From the NCBI GenBank assembly GCA_016743945.1, contig JADGFI010000002.1, forward strand, positions 18,923-82,922: a DNA stretch of 64,000 nucleotides. The letters run 5' to 3'. The translations under genes and the position numbers were made by a program. How positions within the stretch are numbered: the stretch's first letter is position 1; every line of letters begins with the position of its first letter. This DNA comes from Desulfobacteraceae bacterium. GTDB taxonomy: Bacteria; Desulfobacterota; Desulfobacteria; Desulfobacterales; Desulfobacteraceae. The notes under the pieces are model-generated. The model was not told the DNA's origin, made no database searches, and was given only the letters and a program-made list of their open reading frames with translations. Positions 52,334-61,276 of the stretch are shown piece after piece.

Positions 52334-53908
52334 ATGATCGATGAAAAGCAGTCTATACAAAAAAGCACACTCACCCGCCGTCAGTTCCTTCAAGCCTCGG
52401 CCCTGGGAGCTGCGGCATTTGCCATGCCCACCGTGGTCTGGGCTGATGGAAAAAAAATACTCAAGGTAAGAGACTACTCCCCTGTGGAAAGTTTTGACCC
52501 GGCCATTAGCCCCAACGTACCAGATGAATACGTGAACCATGCCATCTACAACAAATTAATTTCCTACAAACCCGGAAAAACATGGGGATGGCAACTGGAG
52601 GCGGCCCAGTCTATTGAACAGACAGATCCCACCCATATCTCATTTACACTGAAAAAGGGAATTCAATTTACCAACGGGTATGGCCAGATGACGGCCGAAG
52701 ATGTGAAGTTCAGCCTGGAGCGCCACCTGGATCCCAAACTCAAATCACAGTTAAAAGGAGATTTAGGGTCTTTCAGCCATGTGGAGGTCACCGGCTCCCA
52801 TTCCGGAGTCATCGTGCTCGAGGAGCCCTTTGCCCCCTTCTGGATGACCGGGCTTGCCTATATGGCCGGCAACATTATCTCCAAAAAAGCCACCCTGGAA
52901 AAGGGCGGCACCTTTACCACCCCGCCCTGCTCGTCAGGTCCCTACCGATATAAATCCTGGAAACCAAAACAGGGTACGGTGCTGGTCAGAAATGAGCTGT
53001 GGACAGGGGAACCCGGAGAGTATGACGAGATCCACATTCTGGTCATTGATGATGAAAAAAGTGCCGAAATCGGCTACGAGGCAGGTGACCTTGACTTCAC
53101 AAGGATCTCCATGTCCAGCCTGGATAATTATAAAACCTCTCTTCCCGCGGACACCAAACTTGAGACCCGTCCCAGCCTTTACTATGTGTGGCTGGGCATG
53201 AACATGGACAATTCCGTGCTCAAGGACAAACAGATCCGTAAGGCCATCCAGTATGCCGTTGATGTGGATTTGGTACTCGAGGCCTCCTACTTTGGTGCAG
53301 CCAAACGAGCCACAGGCATCTTGGCCCCGGGCCTTTTGGGGCACCGGGATAAAAACCTGATCGAAAAACCTGATCTTGCCAAATCACGGGCACTACTGGA
53401 CAAGGCCGGGTTTTCAGGCGGCCTTGATCTGACCATTGATGTGCTCAACAAGACAACTTTTGTGACAGCAGCACAGGTGATCCAGGCCTCTCTTTCCCAG
53501 GTGGGGATACGACTTGAAATAAATGTACACGACTCAGGCTCATTCTGGTCCCTGGGAGACGCCTCGGCAGGGGACCAGTGGAAAAACGTTCAGCTGGTCC
53601 TCAATCGGTTTTCCAGTGCGCCGGAGCCCTATTATGCGGCCCAGTGGTTCACCACAGAGCAGGTTGGGATATGGAACTGGGAACGGTTTTGTTCCAAAGA
53701 ATATGATGCCCTTCACAAAAAAGCAGCCGTTGAAACCGATTATGCCAAGCGCGATGCCATGTACAAAAAGATGGTGGATCTCATGGAGGAAAGCGGTGCC
53801 TATGTTTTTTTAACCCACGAGGCAGTGCCCCTGGTCTGGCGTGACACCCTGGTCCCCTCTCTGAGGCCGGACGGCGTGCCCATGTGGCGGCATTTTAAAC
53901 CGGCCTGA
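52334..53908 (+). CDS. ABC transporter peptide-binding protein (SBP family 5)
   Basis: 524 residues. An N-terminal twin-arginine signal (TRRQFLQASALGAAAFAMP) directs Tat export, so the protein probably folds in the cytoplasm first. The mature part has the DppA/OppA pattern: DYSPVESFDPAISPN, FTLKKGIQFTNG, TAEDVKFSLERHLDP and AIQYAVDVDLVLEASYFG. It captures oligopeptides, dipeptides or related solutes for the transporter encoded downstream. AAGGAGACACC precedes the ATG. Confidence 0.9.
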   Translation: MIDEKQSIQKSTLTRRQFLQASALGAAAFAMPTVVWADGKKILKVRDYSPVESFDPAISPNVPDEYVNHAIYNKLISYKPGKTWGWQLEAAQSIEQTDPTHISFTLKKGIQFTNGYGQMTAEDVKFSLERHLDPKLKSQLKGDLGSFSHVEVTGSHSGVIVLEEPFAPFWMTGLAYMAGNIISKKATLEKGGTFTTPPCSSGPYRYKSWKPKQGTVLVRNELWTGEPGEYDEIHILVIDDEKSAEIGYEAGDLDFTRISMSSLDNYKTSLPADTKLETRPSLYYVWLGMNMDNSVLKDKQIRKAIQYAVDVDLVLEASYFGAAKRATGILAPGLLGHRDKNLIEKPDLAKSRALLDKAGFSGGLDLTIDVLNKTTFVTAAQVIQASLSQVGIRLEINVHDSGSFWSLGDASAGDQWKNVQLVLNRFSSAPEPYYAAQWFTTEQVGIWNWERFCSKEYDALHKKAAVETDYAKRDAMYKKMVDLMEESGAYVFLTHEAVPLVWRDTLVPSLRPDGVPMWRHFKPA

Positions 53909-53973
53909 GTTAAAAGCTCCTCTTGTCCTTAAAAAAAAATCAGGAGGGGCAACCCACTATAAACAGGAGTTGT

Positions 53974-54918
53974 ATGCTATCTTATATGATACACAGGACA
54001 GGTCTTGGCATTGCCATTGTAATGGTGGCCATGACCTTGCTTTACGGCATGATCCATGCCGTTCCGGGAGATCCGGCCAATGTGATTTTAGGCCCCCGGG
54101 CCACCCCGGAAATGAAACAGGAACTTAAAAAACGCATGGGACTGGATAAACCTGTCATTGTCCAGCTGGCAACCTTTTTTACCAATGTGGCCACAGGGGA
54201 TCTGGGGGTGGATGTCTTTTCCAACCAGCCCGTATCCACCATGGTTTTTGAAATGCTGCCCTACACCCTTTGGCTTGTGGGAGCCGGAATCATTTGGGCC
54301 ATCATTTTGGGAATTCCCATGGGCTGCTATTCGGCCATGCACCGGAACTCTTTTATTGATAAATTCATCGGCCTGATCTCGGTTAGCACCATTGCCATTC
54401 CCGCCTTTGTAGTGGCCCTGTACGCCCTGCTCCTTTTTTCCGTACATCTTAAATGGCTTCCGGCCATGGGTGCAGGAGAAGAAGGCAACTTCAAGGATAT
54501 GCTCCTTCACCTGATTCTGCCAGCCTTCAGTGTGGGCCTTGGCTGGGTAGGATATCTTGCCCGGATGGTTCGGGCCTCCATGCTGGAAGTTTTAGGAGAA
54601 CACCACATTCGCACGGTCAAGGCATTTGGCCTGCCCAGTCACCTGATCATCTTCAAATATGCCCTGCGTCTGGCTATTTTGCCCACCATCACCATTCTGG
54701 GCGTAGGGATTGGCCGGATGATATCCAACGCGGTATTTGCCGAAATCGTCTTTGCCCGGCCCGGAATTGGCAAGCTGATCTTTGATGCCGTGGTCACCCG
54801 AAACTATCCGGTGGTCATGGGCTCGGTCCTGATTTCAACCATCCTCTTTGTGGCCGCCACCACCATCTCCGATTTTATTGCCGCAGCCTTTGACCCGAGA
54901 ATCAGAAAGAACCTTTAA
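53974..54918 (+). CDS. ABC transporter permease, DppB-like
   Basis: 314 residues from ATG 53974, chosen because AGGAG lies six bases upstream; a longer frame back to 53923 lacks a ribosome site. Six membrane helices with the N-terminal IHRTGLGIAIVMVAMTLLYG, the extracytoplasmic loop of DppB (HAVPGDPANVILGPRATPE) and the EAA loop region RASMLEVLGEHHIRTVKAFG, which contacts the ATPases. It pairs with the DppC-like permease that follows after nine bases. Confidence 0.92.
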   Translation: MLSYMIHRTGLGIAIVMVAMTLLYGMIHAVPGDPANVILGPRATPEMKQELKKRMGLDKPVIVQLATFFTNVATGDLGVDVFSNQPVSTMVFEMLPYTLWLVGAGIIWAIILGIPMGCYSAMHRNSFIDKFIGLISVSTIAIPAFVVALYALLLFSVHLKWLPAMGAGEEGNFKDMLLHLILPAFSVGLGWVGYLARMVRASMLEVLGEHHIRTVKAFGLPSHLIIFKYALRLAILPTITILGVGIGRMISNAVFAEIVFARPGIGKLIFDAVVTRNYPVVMGSVLISTILFVAATTISDFIAAAFDPRIRKNL

Positions 54919-54927
54919 AGGAACACC

Positions 54928-55800
54928 ATGACAGCATCCACACCCCCAGCACCAGGGCATCCGTTTGCCCTTTTAGCCAAAAGGATACTCAAAGATCCTT
55001 TGGGCCTTTTGGGCCTTATCCTGGTTATCAGCATGGTCGGTTCCGCCCTGTGCGCGGACCTCATCATTCCATTTGACCCTGTAGCCATGCATATCAAGGA
55101 CCGCCTAGCCCCCCCCTCCATGACCTATCTTCTGGGAACAGACCACCTGGGCCGGGACGTATTTTCAAGGATAATCATGGGCGGCCGCATCGCGCTCTGG
55201 GTGGCCTTGGTCTCCACAGGCGTATCCCTTGCCGGAGGCCTGGTTCTAGGGCTTATTGCAGGCTATGGCCCGAGATGGCTGGACAACCTGCTCATCCTAT
55301 GCTTTGACGCGGTCCGATCCTTTCCGACCATCATGTTCGCCCTGGCCCTGGTCACCCTCATGGGACCCAGTCTCAATACGGTGATCATGGTGGTCATCGC
55401 CACTTCAATACCTGCCTACGGAAGGGTGGTCCGCACCCAGACCCAGGCCCTTAAGCACAATGAATTTATCCTGGCTGAACGGGCTCAAGGGGCTGGTATG
55501 GCCCGAATTCTTATCGTTCACATGCTGCCCAACGTCATCGGTCCCCTTCTTATCATTGCCTCCATGGATATTCCCGTGGTCGTGACCATTGAGGCAGGAT
55601 TAAGCTTTTTAGGTCTTGGGGTCAAACCGCCCACCCCTTCCTGGGGGTCCATTCTCTACGATGGGTACAGCTTTATCCGGAATACACCGTGGATCGTTAT
55701 TGCCGGAGGCATCCCCCTGGTCCTGACCACCCTGGGATTTACCTTCCTGGGAGAATCTTTAAGAGACATCTTTGACCCGAAACTTAACCGTGACGGATAA
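54928..55800 (+). CDS. ABC transporter permease, DppC-like
   Basis: 290 residues: an N-terminal cytoplasmic lead, a first helix (GLLGLILVISMVGSALCADL), the loop YLLGTDHLGRDVFSRIIMG typical of DppC/OppC, and the EAA loop EFILAERAQGAGMARILIVHMLPN. It forms the second half of the translocation channel with the preceding gene product. AAAGGAACACC precedes the ATG. Confidence 0.93.
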   Translation: MTASTPPAPGHPFALLAKRILKDPLGLLGLILVISMVGSALCADLIIPFDPVAMHIKDRLAPPSMTYLLGTDHLGRDVFSRIIMGGRIALWVALVSTGVSLAGGLVLGLIAGYGPRWLDNLLILCFDAVRSFPTIMFALALVTLMGPSLNTVIMVVIATSIPAYGRVVRTQTQALKHNEFILAERAQGAGMARILIVHMLPNVIGPLLIIASMDIPVVVTIEAGLSFLGLGVKPPTPSWGSILYDGYSFIRNTPWIVIAGGIPLVLTTLGFTFLGESLRDIFDPKLNRDG

Positions 55801-55841
55801 TACCAAAAACAGTACAAGGAACCTTTATAGAGGAACCCTTT

Positions 55842-56822
55842 ATGACCGACCCTCTTTTACAAATTAAAAATTTAAGCGTGGACTTTGCAACAGATCAAGG
55901 CCAGCTCCATGCCGTACGAAACGCCTCGTTCAACGTGGGACAAGGCAAAATCATAGGCCTTGTGGGTGAGTCCGGATGCGGCAAATCCACTCTGGCCTCG
56001 GCTGTCATCAGACTCATGGACGACAATGCAACGGTTCGTGCAGACGGCATTGTATTTGAGAAAGAAAACCTTATGGATCTTTCCTCTGAAAAAATGCGGG
56101 CCATGCTGGGAGAAAAGATTTCCATGATTTTTCAGAACCCCATGACCGCACTGAATCCTGTGCTCTCCATCGGCACCCAGATGACCGATATCCAGCACAG
56201 AAAAAAGCTGTCACGTGCACAAAAGCGAGAGGCTGCCGCTGCCATGCTGGGAAAGGTAGGCATTCCCGATCCCTTAGAGCGCCTGGCCCAGTTTCCCCAT
56301 GAATTTTCAGGCGGCATGCGCCAACGGATCTGTATTGCCATGGCCCTGCTCTCAAGACCTGCTTTGATCATTGCAGACGAGCCGACCACTGCCTTGGATG
56401 TGACCATGGAAGCCCAGATCGTCCATCTTTTAAAAGAACTCCAACAGGAGATGGGCTGTGCCATCATCTGTGTCAGCCACCATCTTGGTATGATTGCCGA
56501 ACTCTGCCATGAGGTGGTGGTCATGTATGCCGGCCAGATAATAGAACAAGGGGAGATCCGAGACATCTTCAAGTCTGCGGCCCATCCCTATACCCGATGC
56601 CTTTTGGCCTGTGATCCGGCCAATATCAAAGAAAGCCCAGGCCACCTGCCCACCATCAAAGGAGAAATTCCCAACCTTATCCAATTGCCCCAGGGTTGTA
56701 TCTTTTATGACCGCTGCCCGGAACGCTTGGATTTATGCGCTGAACGCTCCCCGGTTCCAGAACCCCTTAAAAAAGGACATTGGGCAGCCTGCCACCTGAT
56801 CAGCAAAGGGAGGTTGTCATGA
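55842..56822 (+). CDS. ABC transporter ATPase, DppD-like
   Basis: 326 residues. Walker A GESGCGKST, signature FSGGMRQRICIAMAL, Walker B LIIADEPTTALD and the switch His in ICVSHHLG are intact. The C-terminal peptide-transporter extension contains GCIFYDRCPERLDLC, a cysteine-rich motif common in DppD/OppD. It couples ATP hydrolysis to import. Its stop overlaps the ATG of the next ATPase (ATGA). Confidence 0.93.
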   Translation: MTDPLLQIKNLSVDFATDQGQLHAVRNASFNVGQGKIIGLVGESGCGKSTLASAVIRLMDDNATVRADGIVFEKENLMDLSSEKMRAMLGEKISMIFQNPMTALNPVLSIGTQMTDIQHRKKLSRAQKREAAAAMLGKVGIPDPLERLAQFPHEFSGGMRQRICIAMALLSRPALIIADEPTTALDVTMEAQIVHLLKELQQEMGCAIICVSHHLGMIAELCHEVVVMYAGQIIEQGEIRDIFKSAAHPYTRCLLACDPANIKESPGHLPTIKGEIPNLIQLPQGCIFYDRCPERLDLCAERSPVPEPLKKGHWAACHLISKGRLS

Positions 56823-57796
56823 CAGATCTTTTACAGGTCAATGACCTAAAGGTGACCTTTAAGATCAGGGATATGCTCTCGGCCTTGCTCCACCCGAAGG
56901 CCCCTTCAACAATAGAGGCTGTGGCCGGGGTATCCTTTGCCATTAAAAAAGGAGAGACCTTTGGACTGGTAGGAGAATCCGGCTCGGGAAAAACCACCCT
57001 GGGCCAAGCTCTCATGGGCCTTATTGCCCCAAGCCAGGGGAGTATCCGATTCATGGAGCATGAACTGACAGGGCTTTCCCAAAAAGCCTATAAACCCTTC
57101 CGCCGGGAGATGACCATGATGTTCCAGGACCCTGTGGGGTGCTTGAGTCCGAGACTCACGATAGGCTCCCTGCTGCTTCAGCCCTTGAGAATTCACGGTG
57201 TCCCCATACCGAACAAAAAAACCAAGGTAGCCGAACTGCTCTCCATGGTAGGATTACCCGGCCAGTTTGCAGACCGCTATCCCCATGAGCTTTCTGGTGG
57301 CCAGGCCAGGCGTGTGGGCATGGCCAGGGCCCTGTCCCTCTCCCCAAACCTGATCATCGCAGATGAACCCACAGCCGGCCTTGATGTTTCCATCCAGGGA
57401 GATATTCTCAACCTTTTAGGTGAGGTTCAAAAAGAAGCCGGGATATCGGTTCTGGCCATCACACATAACCTGGCGGTTATCCGCCACATATCCCATCGCA
57501 TGGCCATCATGTACCTGGGCCGGTTTGTGGAGGTGGGGAAAACCGAAAATATTTTTGCCGCACCTGCCCACCCTTATACCAGAGCACTATTGGCGGCCAA
57601 TCCCGTGCCAGACCCGGATATTGAACATCCACAAATCCCCCTGAAAGGGGATGTGCCCAGTCTGGTGAACCGGCCGACAGGGTGTGAGTTCCATGCCAGA
57701 TGCCCGGACTGCCGGGACCTGTGTTGCAACCAGGCACCAAAAAGTCGACAGATCGCTTCCGGCCGTACGGTCAGATGCCATTTCCCCCTGGTCTGA
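56819..57796 (+). CDS. ABC transporter ATPase, DppF-like
   Basis: 325 residues from ATG 56819, which overlaps the previous stop and follows GGGAGG. Walker A GESGSGKTT, signature LSGGQARRVGMARAL, Walker B LIIADEPTAGLD and the His loop AITHNLAVI are intact. The C-terminal CEFHARCPDCRDLC is the cysteine motif of the OppF/DppF group. It completes the heterodimeric ATPase of the peptide importer. Confidence 0.92.
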   Translation: MTDLLQVNDLKVTFKIRDMLSALLHPKAPSTIEAVAGVSFAIKKGETFGLVGESGSGKTTLGQALMGLIAPSQGSIRFMEHELTGLSQKAYKPFRREMTMMFQDPVGCLSPRLTIGSLLLQPLRIHGVPIPNKKTKVAELLSMVGLPGQFADRYPHELSGGQARRVGMARALSLSPNLIIADEPTAGLDVSIQGDILNLLGEVQKEAGISVLAITHNLAVIRHISHRMAIMYLGRFVEVGKTENIFAAPAHPYTRALLAANPVPDPDIEHPQIPLKGDVPSLVNRPTGCEFHARCPDCRDLCCNQAPKSRQIASGRTVRCHFPLV

Positions 57797-57857
57797 TCTT
57801 GAATTAAAAAAGAAAATAGTGATAAAAAAACACTTTATACTCTCAAAGGAGACACCC

Positions 57858-59075
57858 ATGACAACAATAACACATCAGCAAAAAAAGCTGTTTACCAATA
57901 TGACCCTGATTAACGGAAGTAACCCAAAGCCTATAAAAGACGCCTGCCTGCTGGTCTCAGGCCAACGCATCGAATTTGCCGGCAAAAAGAATGAACTGGA
58001 TACTATCCCCCAGAGCTGTGAGACAATCGACTGTCAGGGGCAGTACATGATCCCGGGTCTCATTGACTGCCATATCCACCTGGACCTGCACGGGTTTGGC
58101 GATACCTACCAGGAAAACCTGGTGGAGGACAAATTCAGAACCCTGAGGGCGGCAACTGAGATGGAAAATACCCTTAAGGCAGGCTTTACAACGGTCAGAA
58201 GCGTGGGATCTGTGAACGGCATCGACTTTGCCGTCAAGGCAGGAATCGAGCAGGGCCTGGTGCAAGGCCCCCGGATACTGGCTGCCGGAAAGATCATCTC
58301 CATGACCTGTTCGGGAACCGAGTATTTTGACGGTATGTACGTCCTGGCTGATGGCTGTGAGGCCTGTAAAAAAGCAGCAAGAGAACAGCTTCGGGACGGC
58401 GCTGATATGCTAAAAGTCATGGCCACAGGTGCTGTGATGAACCCCGGCGGTGTACCTGGCGCTCCCCAGTTAGACGAAGATGAGATCAGGGCAGTTGTGG
58501 AGGAAGGCAATAAGCTTGGCTGCCACACCGCCGCCCATGCCCATGGCGCCCAGGGTATCATCAACGCAGTACGGGCAGGGGTGCGGACTATTGAACACGG
58601 CACCATGGCGGATGAGGCTGCCCTTGAGATCATGGCCAAGGCCGGCACTTTTCTGGTGCCCACCATGAGCCTTCACGATCGATTCGAGGCCCATGCCGAT
58701 GAAATCCCCCCTTTTATGCTGGAAAAAGGACGCCAGATGCAGGAGGCTTATTTTGGGATTATAAAAAAAGCTGCAGCCATGGGTATTCCCATTGCCATGG
58801 GCACGGACGCCGGCACCAACTATAACTTCCACGGTCTCAACGCCGCCGAAATTGTTTTTTTTGTAAAACACGATATCCTCACCCCAGAACTAGCGCTTGC
58901 CTCCGCCACCCGGGTGGCAGCCCAGGCCATCCAGATGGACCATGAGGTGGGTACACTGGAACCGGGCAAGTGGGCAGATTTTGTACTGCTTGATAAAAAT
59001 CCGTTGGAGGATATCCGGACCCTAGCCGATCCCAAGGCCATCCTGGCTGTTTACAAGGATGGAGAAAAAATCTAA
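57858..59075 (+). CDS. Imidazolonepropionase-like amidohydrolase
   Basis: 405 residues from ATG 57858 (AAAGGAGACACCC upstream; a longer frame runs back into dppF and has no ribosome site). A beta-sandwich lead is followed by a TIM barrel with GLIDCHIHLDLHG (HxH metal ligands), Lys in DMLKVMATGAV, HTAAHAHG, TIEHGT and GTDAGTN (final Asp). This matches the amidohydrolase group that includes prolidase-like Xaa-Pro dipeptidases and imidazolonepropionase. As the last gene of the peptide transporter operon it probably hydrolyses imported peptides or N-acyl amides in the cytoplasm. Confidence 0.86.
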   Translation: MTTITHQQKKLFTNMTLINGSNPKPIKDACLLVSGQRIEFAGKKNELDTIPQSCETIDCQGQYMIPGLIDCHIHLDLHGFGDTYQENLVEDKFRTLRAATEMENTLKAGFTTVRSVGSVNGIDFAVKAGIEQGLVQGPRILAAGKIISMTCSGTEYFDGMYVLADGCEACKKAAREQLRDGADMLKVMATGAVMNPGGVPGAPQLDEDEIRAVVEEGNKLGCHTAAHAHGAQGIINAVRAGVRTIEHGTMADEAALEIMAKAGTFLVPTMSLHDRFEAHADEIPPFMLEKGRQMQEAYFGIIKKAAAMGIPIAMGTDAGTNYNFHGLNAAEIVFFVKHDILTPELALASATRVAAQAIQMDHEVGTLEPGKWADFVLLDKNPLEDIRTLADPKAILAVYKDGEKI

Positions 59076-59101
59076 TTTTCCATCAGAAACAATGGCATGC
59101 A

Positions 59102-59124
59102 GATGGGGATTGACACCCCCCATC
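59102..59124. terminator. Hairpin between convergent genes
   Basis: GATGGGG (59102-59108) and CCCCATC (59118-59124) form a 7-bp GC-rich stem in the gap between the amidohydrolase (+) and pstB (-). It lacks a T-run on either strand, so termination is possible but not certain. Confidence 0.4.
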
Positions 59125-59181
59125 CCCAGGACGAAATAAGGAGGATAATTCCGGACAGGATGAATTATTGATCCAAAAAAA

Positions 59182-60048
59182 TTATCCAAACCGGCCGGTA
59201 ATATAATCCTCCGTCAGCTGATGCAAAGGGTTGAGAAAAATCTGGTCCGTGGGCCCCACTTCTATGAGATCACCTAGGTGAAAATAGCCGGTTCGCTGGG
59301 ATACCCTAGATGCCTGCTGCATGGAGTGGGTGACAATGGCAATGGAATAATCTTGTTTTAATTCATCGATCAAATCTTCGATAATGGCGGTTGCGATAGG
59401 GTCCAATGCGGAACAGGGCTCATCCATCAAAATTACTTCCGGGTCCACGGCAATGGTCCTGGCAATGCAAAGCCTTTGCTGCTGTCCGCCGGACAACCCT
59501 GTTCCAGGCTGGTCCAAACGATCTTTTACCTCTTTCCAAAGGCCGGCCCGGCGAAGGGATTGTTCCACCAGTCCATCGGTTTCGTCCCGATTCCGGACAA
59601 GGCCATGTATTTTCGGACCGTAGGCAATGTTATCGTAGATGGACTTGGGAAAAGGATTTGGCTTTTGAAATACCATTCCCACCTGGGCCCTAAGGGGCAC
59701 CACATCCACATCCTTGTCATAAATATTTTTATTGTCAATGGTGATCTGGCCGGTTACACGGCACCCGTCAATGGTGTCATTCATGCGATTCAGACACCGC
59801 AAAAAAGTCGATTTCCCGCAACCCGACGGCCCGATCAGGGAGATCACTTCATTACGGCCAATATCCAAGCTGATATTGTTAATGGCTTTTTTTTCACCGT
59901 GATTATAATAGACATCCACATTCCGACAGCTCATCCGGGGATTTGCCACTCCAAATTTTCCAACAGTGGATCTTTCTTTTCTGGGTACCAGTTGCTTTCT
60001 CATTTTCTTTAGGGGTACGGGTGCCGCCCCATTGCCTCCCTTGTCCAT
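59182..60048 (-). CDS. pstB: Phosphate ABC transporter ATPase PstB
   Basis: 288 residues. Walker [10 protein letters not shown], the PstB-specific [39 protein letters not shown], signature [16 protein letters not shown] and Walker [14 protein letters not shown] identify it clearly. It hydrolyses ATP for high-affinity phosphate uptake through PstA/PstC. The N-terminal 38 residues before [10 protein letters not shown] are longer than usual, and a downstream start is possible. It is last in the pst cluster. Confidence 0.93.
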   Translation of the reverse strand: MDKGGNGAAPVPLKKMRKQLVPRKERSTVGKFGVANPRMSCRNVDVYYNHGEKKAINNISLDIGRNEVISLIGPSGCGKSTFLRCLNRMNDTIDGCRVTGQITIDNKNIYDKDVDVVPLRAQVGMVFQKPNPFPKSIYDNIAYGPKIHGLVRNRDETDGLVEQSLRRAGLWKEVKDRLDQPGTGLSGGQQQRLCIARTIAVDPEVILMDEPCSALDPIATAIIEDLIDELKQDYSIAIVTHSMQQASRVSQRTGYFHLGDLIEVGPTDQIFLNPLHQLTEDYITGRFG

Positions 60049-60123
60049 GGTTTGTATTTTTTTTTGCGTTTATGAATTGCCCAGGGTAATTCATATCCAT
60101 TTTTTTAAAAGCAAAACCAGATC

Positions 60124-60157
60124 CTGGCCGGCCATACATCATAGTCTGACCGGCCGG
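60124..60157 (-). other. Hairpin after pstS
   Basis: CTGGCCGG (60124-60131) pairs with CCGGCCGG (60150-60157) including one G-T pair. It lies between the pstS stop (60166) and pstB. There is no T-run; such a hairpin could protect the pstS message and make more PstS than PstB. Confidence 0.5.
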
Positions 60158-60165
60158 AGCCTTTT

Positions 60166-61230
60166 TTATAAGTCTGACAACAACATTGGTTTCAAGGTTT
60201 TAACAGCGTCATGAAACACTTTTCTTTCAGACTCGGGCATGGGAATCAACCCCTTGTCCGTCAGATATCCTTCATCTCCCCATGCCTTATCACTTGTAAA
60301 CTCGGCAAGGAACTCTCTCATGCCGGGAATGGCCTGAACATGGGCTTTTTTTACATAGAAGAAAAGCGGTCTGGAAACAGGATAGCTTCCGTCGGCAATG
60401 GCCTCAAATTTTGGTTGAACGCCGTCCACAAAAGACCCCTGGAGCTTGTCTGCATTCTGGTCAAGAAAAGAAAAACCAAAGATACCCAGGGCATTTTTGT
60501 TGGCAGAGAGTTTCTGGACAATCAGGTTGTCATTTTCACCGGCCTCAATATAGGCACCGTCTTCACGAATGGTATGGCAAAGGGCTTTATAGGCTTTTTT
60601 GTCTGCCTTTTTAAGATCCTTGATCCAACCAAATTGTTTGGCGCCACTTTCCATGGCCAGCTCCACAAAGGCATCCCGTGTTCCGGAAGTGGGAGGGGGG
60701 CCCAGAACCTCAATTTTGATATCGGGCAGCGTTGAATCCACCTCTTTCCAGGTTTTGTAAGGGTTGGGCACAAGTTTACCGGACTCATTTCCCGAAGGAA
60801 CATTCTTGGCAAGGGCCAAAAAAAGGTCCTTCCGGGTCAATTTAAAGGTTGGTGCGCTCTTGGAATTGGCGATGACGATTCCGTCATAACCAATCTTCAC
60901 TTCAACAATCTCTTTCACCCCGTTTTTCATGGCTTTTTCAAGCTCTGATTTTTTGATACGACGGGAAGAATTGGTAATATCCGGAAATTGTACCCCAACC
61001 CCGGCACCAAACAATTTGTGTCCGCCCCCGGACCCGGTGGATTCAATTTTCGGAGTTTTAAAGGCGGTGGATTTTCCAAACCGTTCGGCCACAACCGTTG
61101 CAAAGGGATACACCGTTGATGATCCGACAACGGAGATATAATCCCTTGAAGAACTGGCAAACCCGTTTCCAAGGCCCAATGAAATCAAACCAAAAACAAG
61201 GACAAACACTGCAATACATACTTTTTTCAT
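60166..61230 (-). CDS. pstS: Phosphate-binding protein PstS
   Basis: 354 residues from ATG 61230 (AGGAG eleven bases upstream; the frame extends six codons further without a ribosome site). A signal peptide (residues 1-25) is followed by the PstS phosphate-binding loops ISVVGSSTVYPFATVVAERF, ESTGSGGGHKLFGAG and PTSGTRDAFVELAM. It captures phosphate in the periplasm. It lies between pstA and pstB, an unusual position since pstS normally leads the operon. Confidence 0.93.
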   Translation of the reverse strand: MKKVCIAVFVLVFGLISLGLGNGFASSSRDYISVVGSSTVYPFATVVAERFGKSTAFKTPKIESTGSGGGHKLFGAGVGVQFPDITNSSRRIKKSELEKAMKNGVKEIVEVKIGYDGIVIANSKSAPTFKLTRKDLFLALAKNVPSGNESGKLVPNPYKTWKEVDSTLPDIKIEVLGPPPTSGTRDAFVELAMESGAKQFGWIKDLKKADKKAYKALCHTIREDGAYIEAGENDNLIVQKLSANKNALGIFGFSFLDQNADKLQGSFVDGVQPKFEAIADGSYPVSRPLFFYVKKAHVQAIPGMREFLAEFTSDKAWGDEGYLTDKGLIPMPESERKVFHDAVKTLKPMLLSDL

Positions 61231-61276
61231 TTTTTTACTCCTAACCATTATAATTAAATTAAAAAATCAAAACCAA

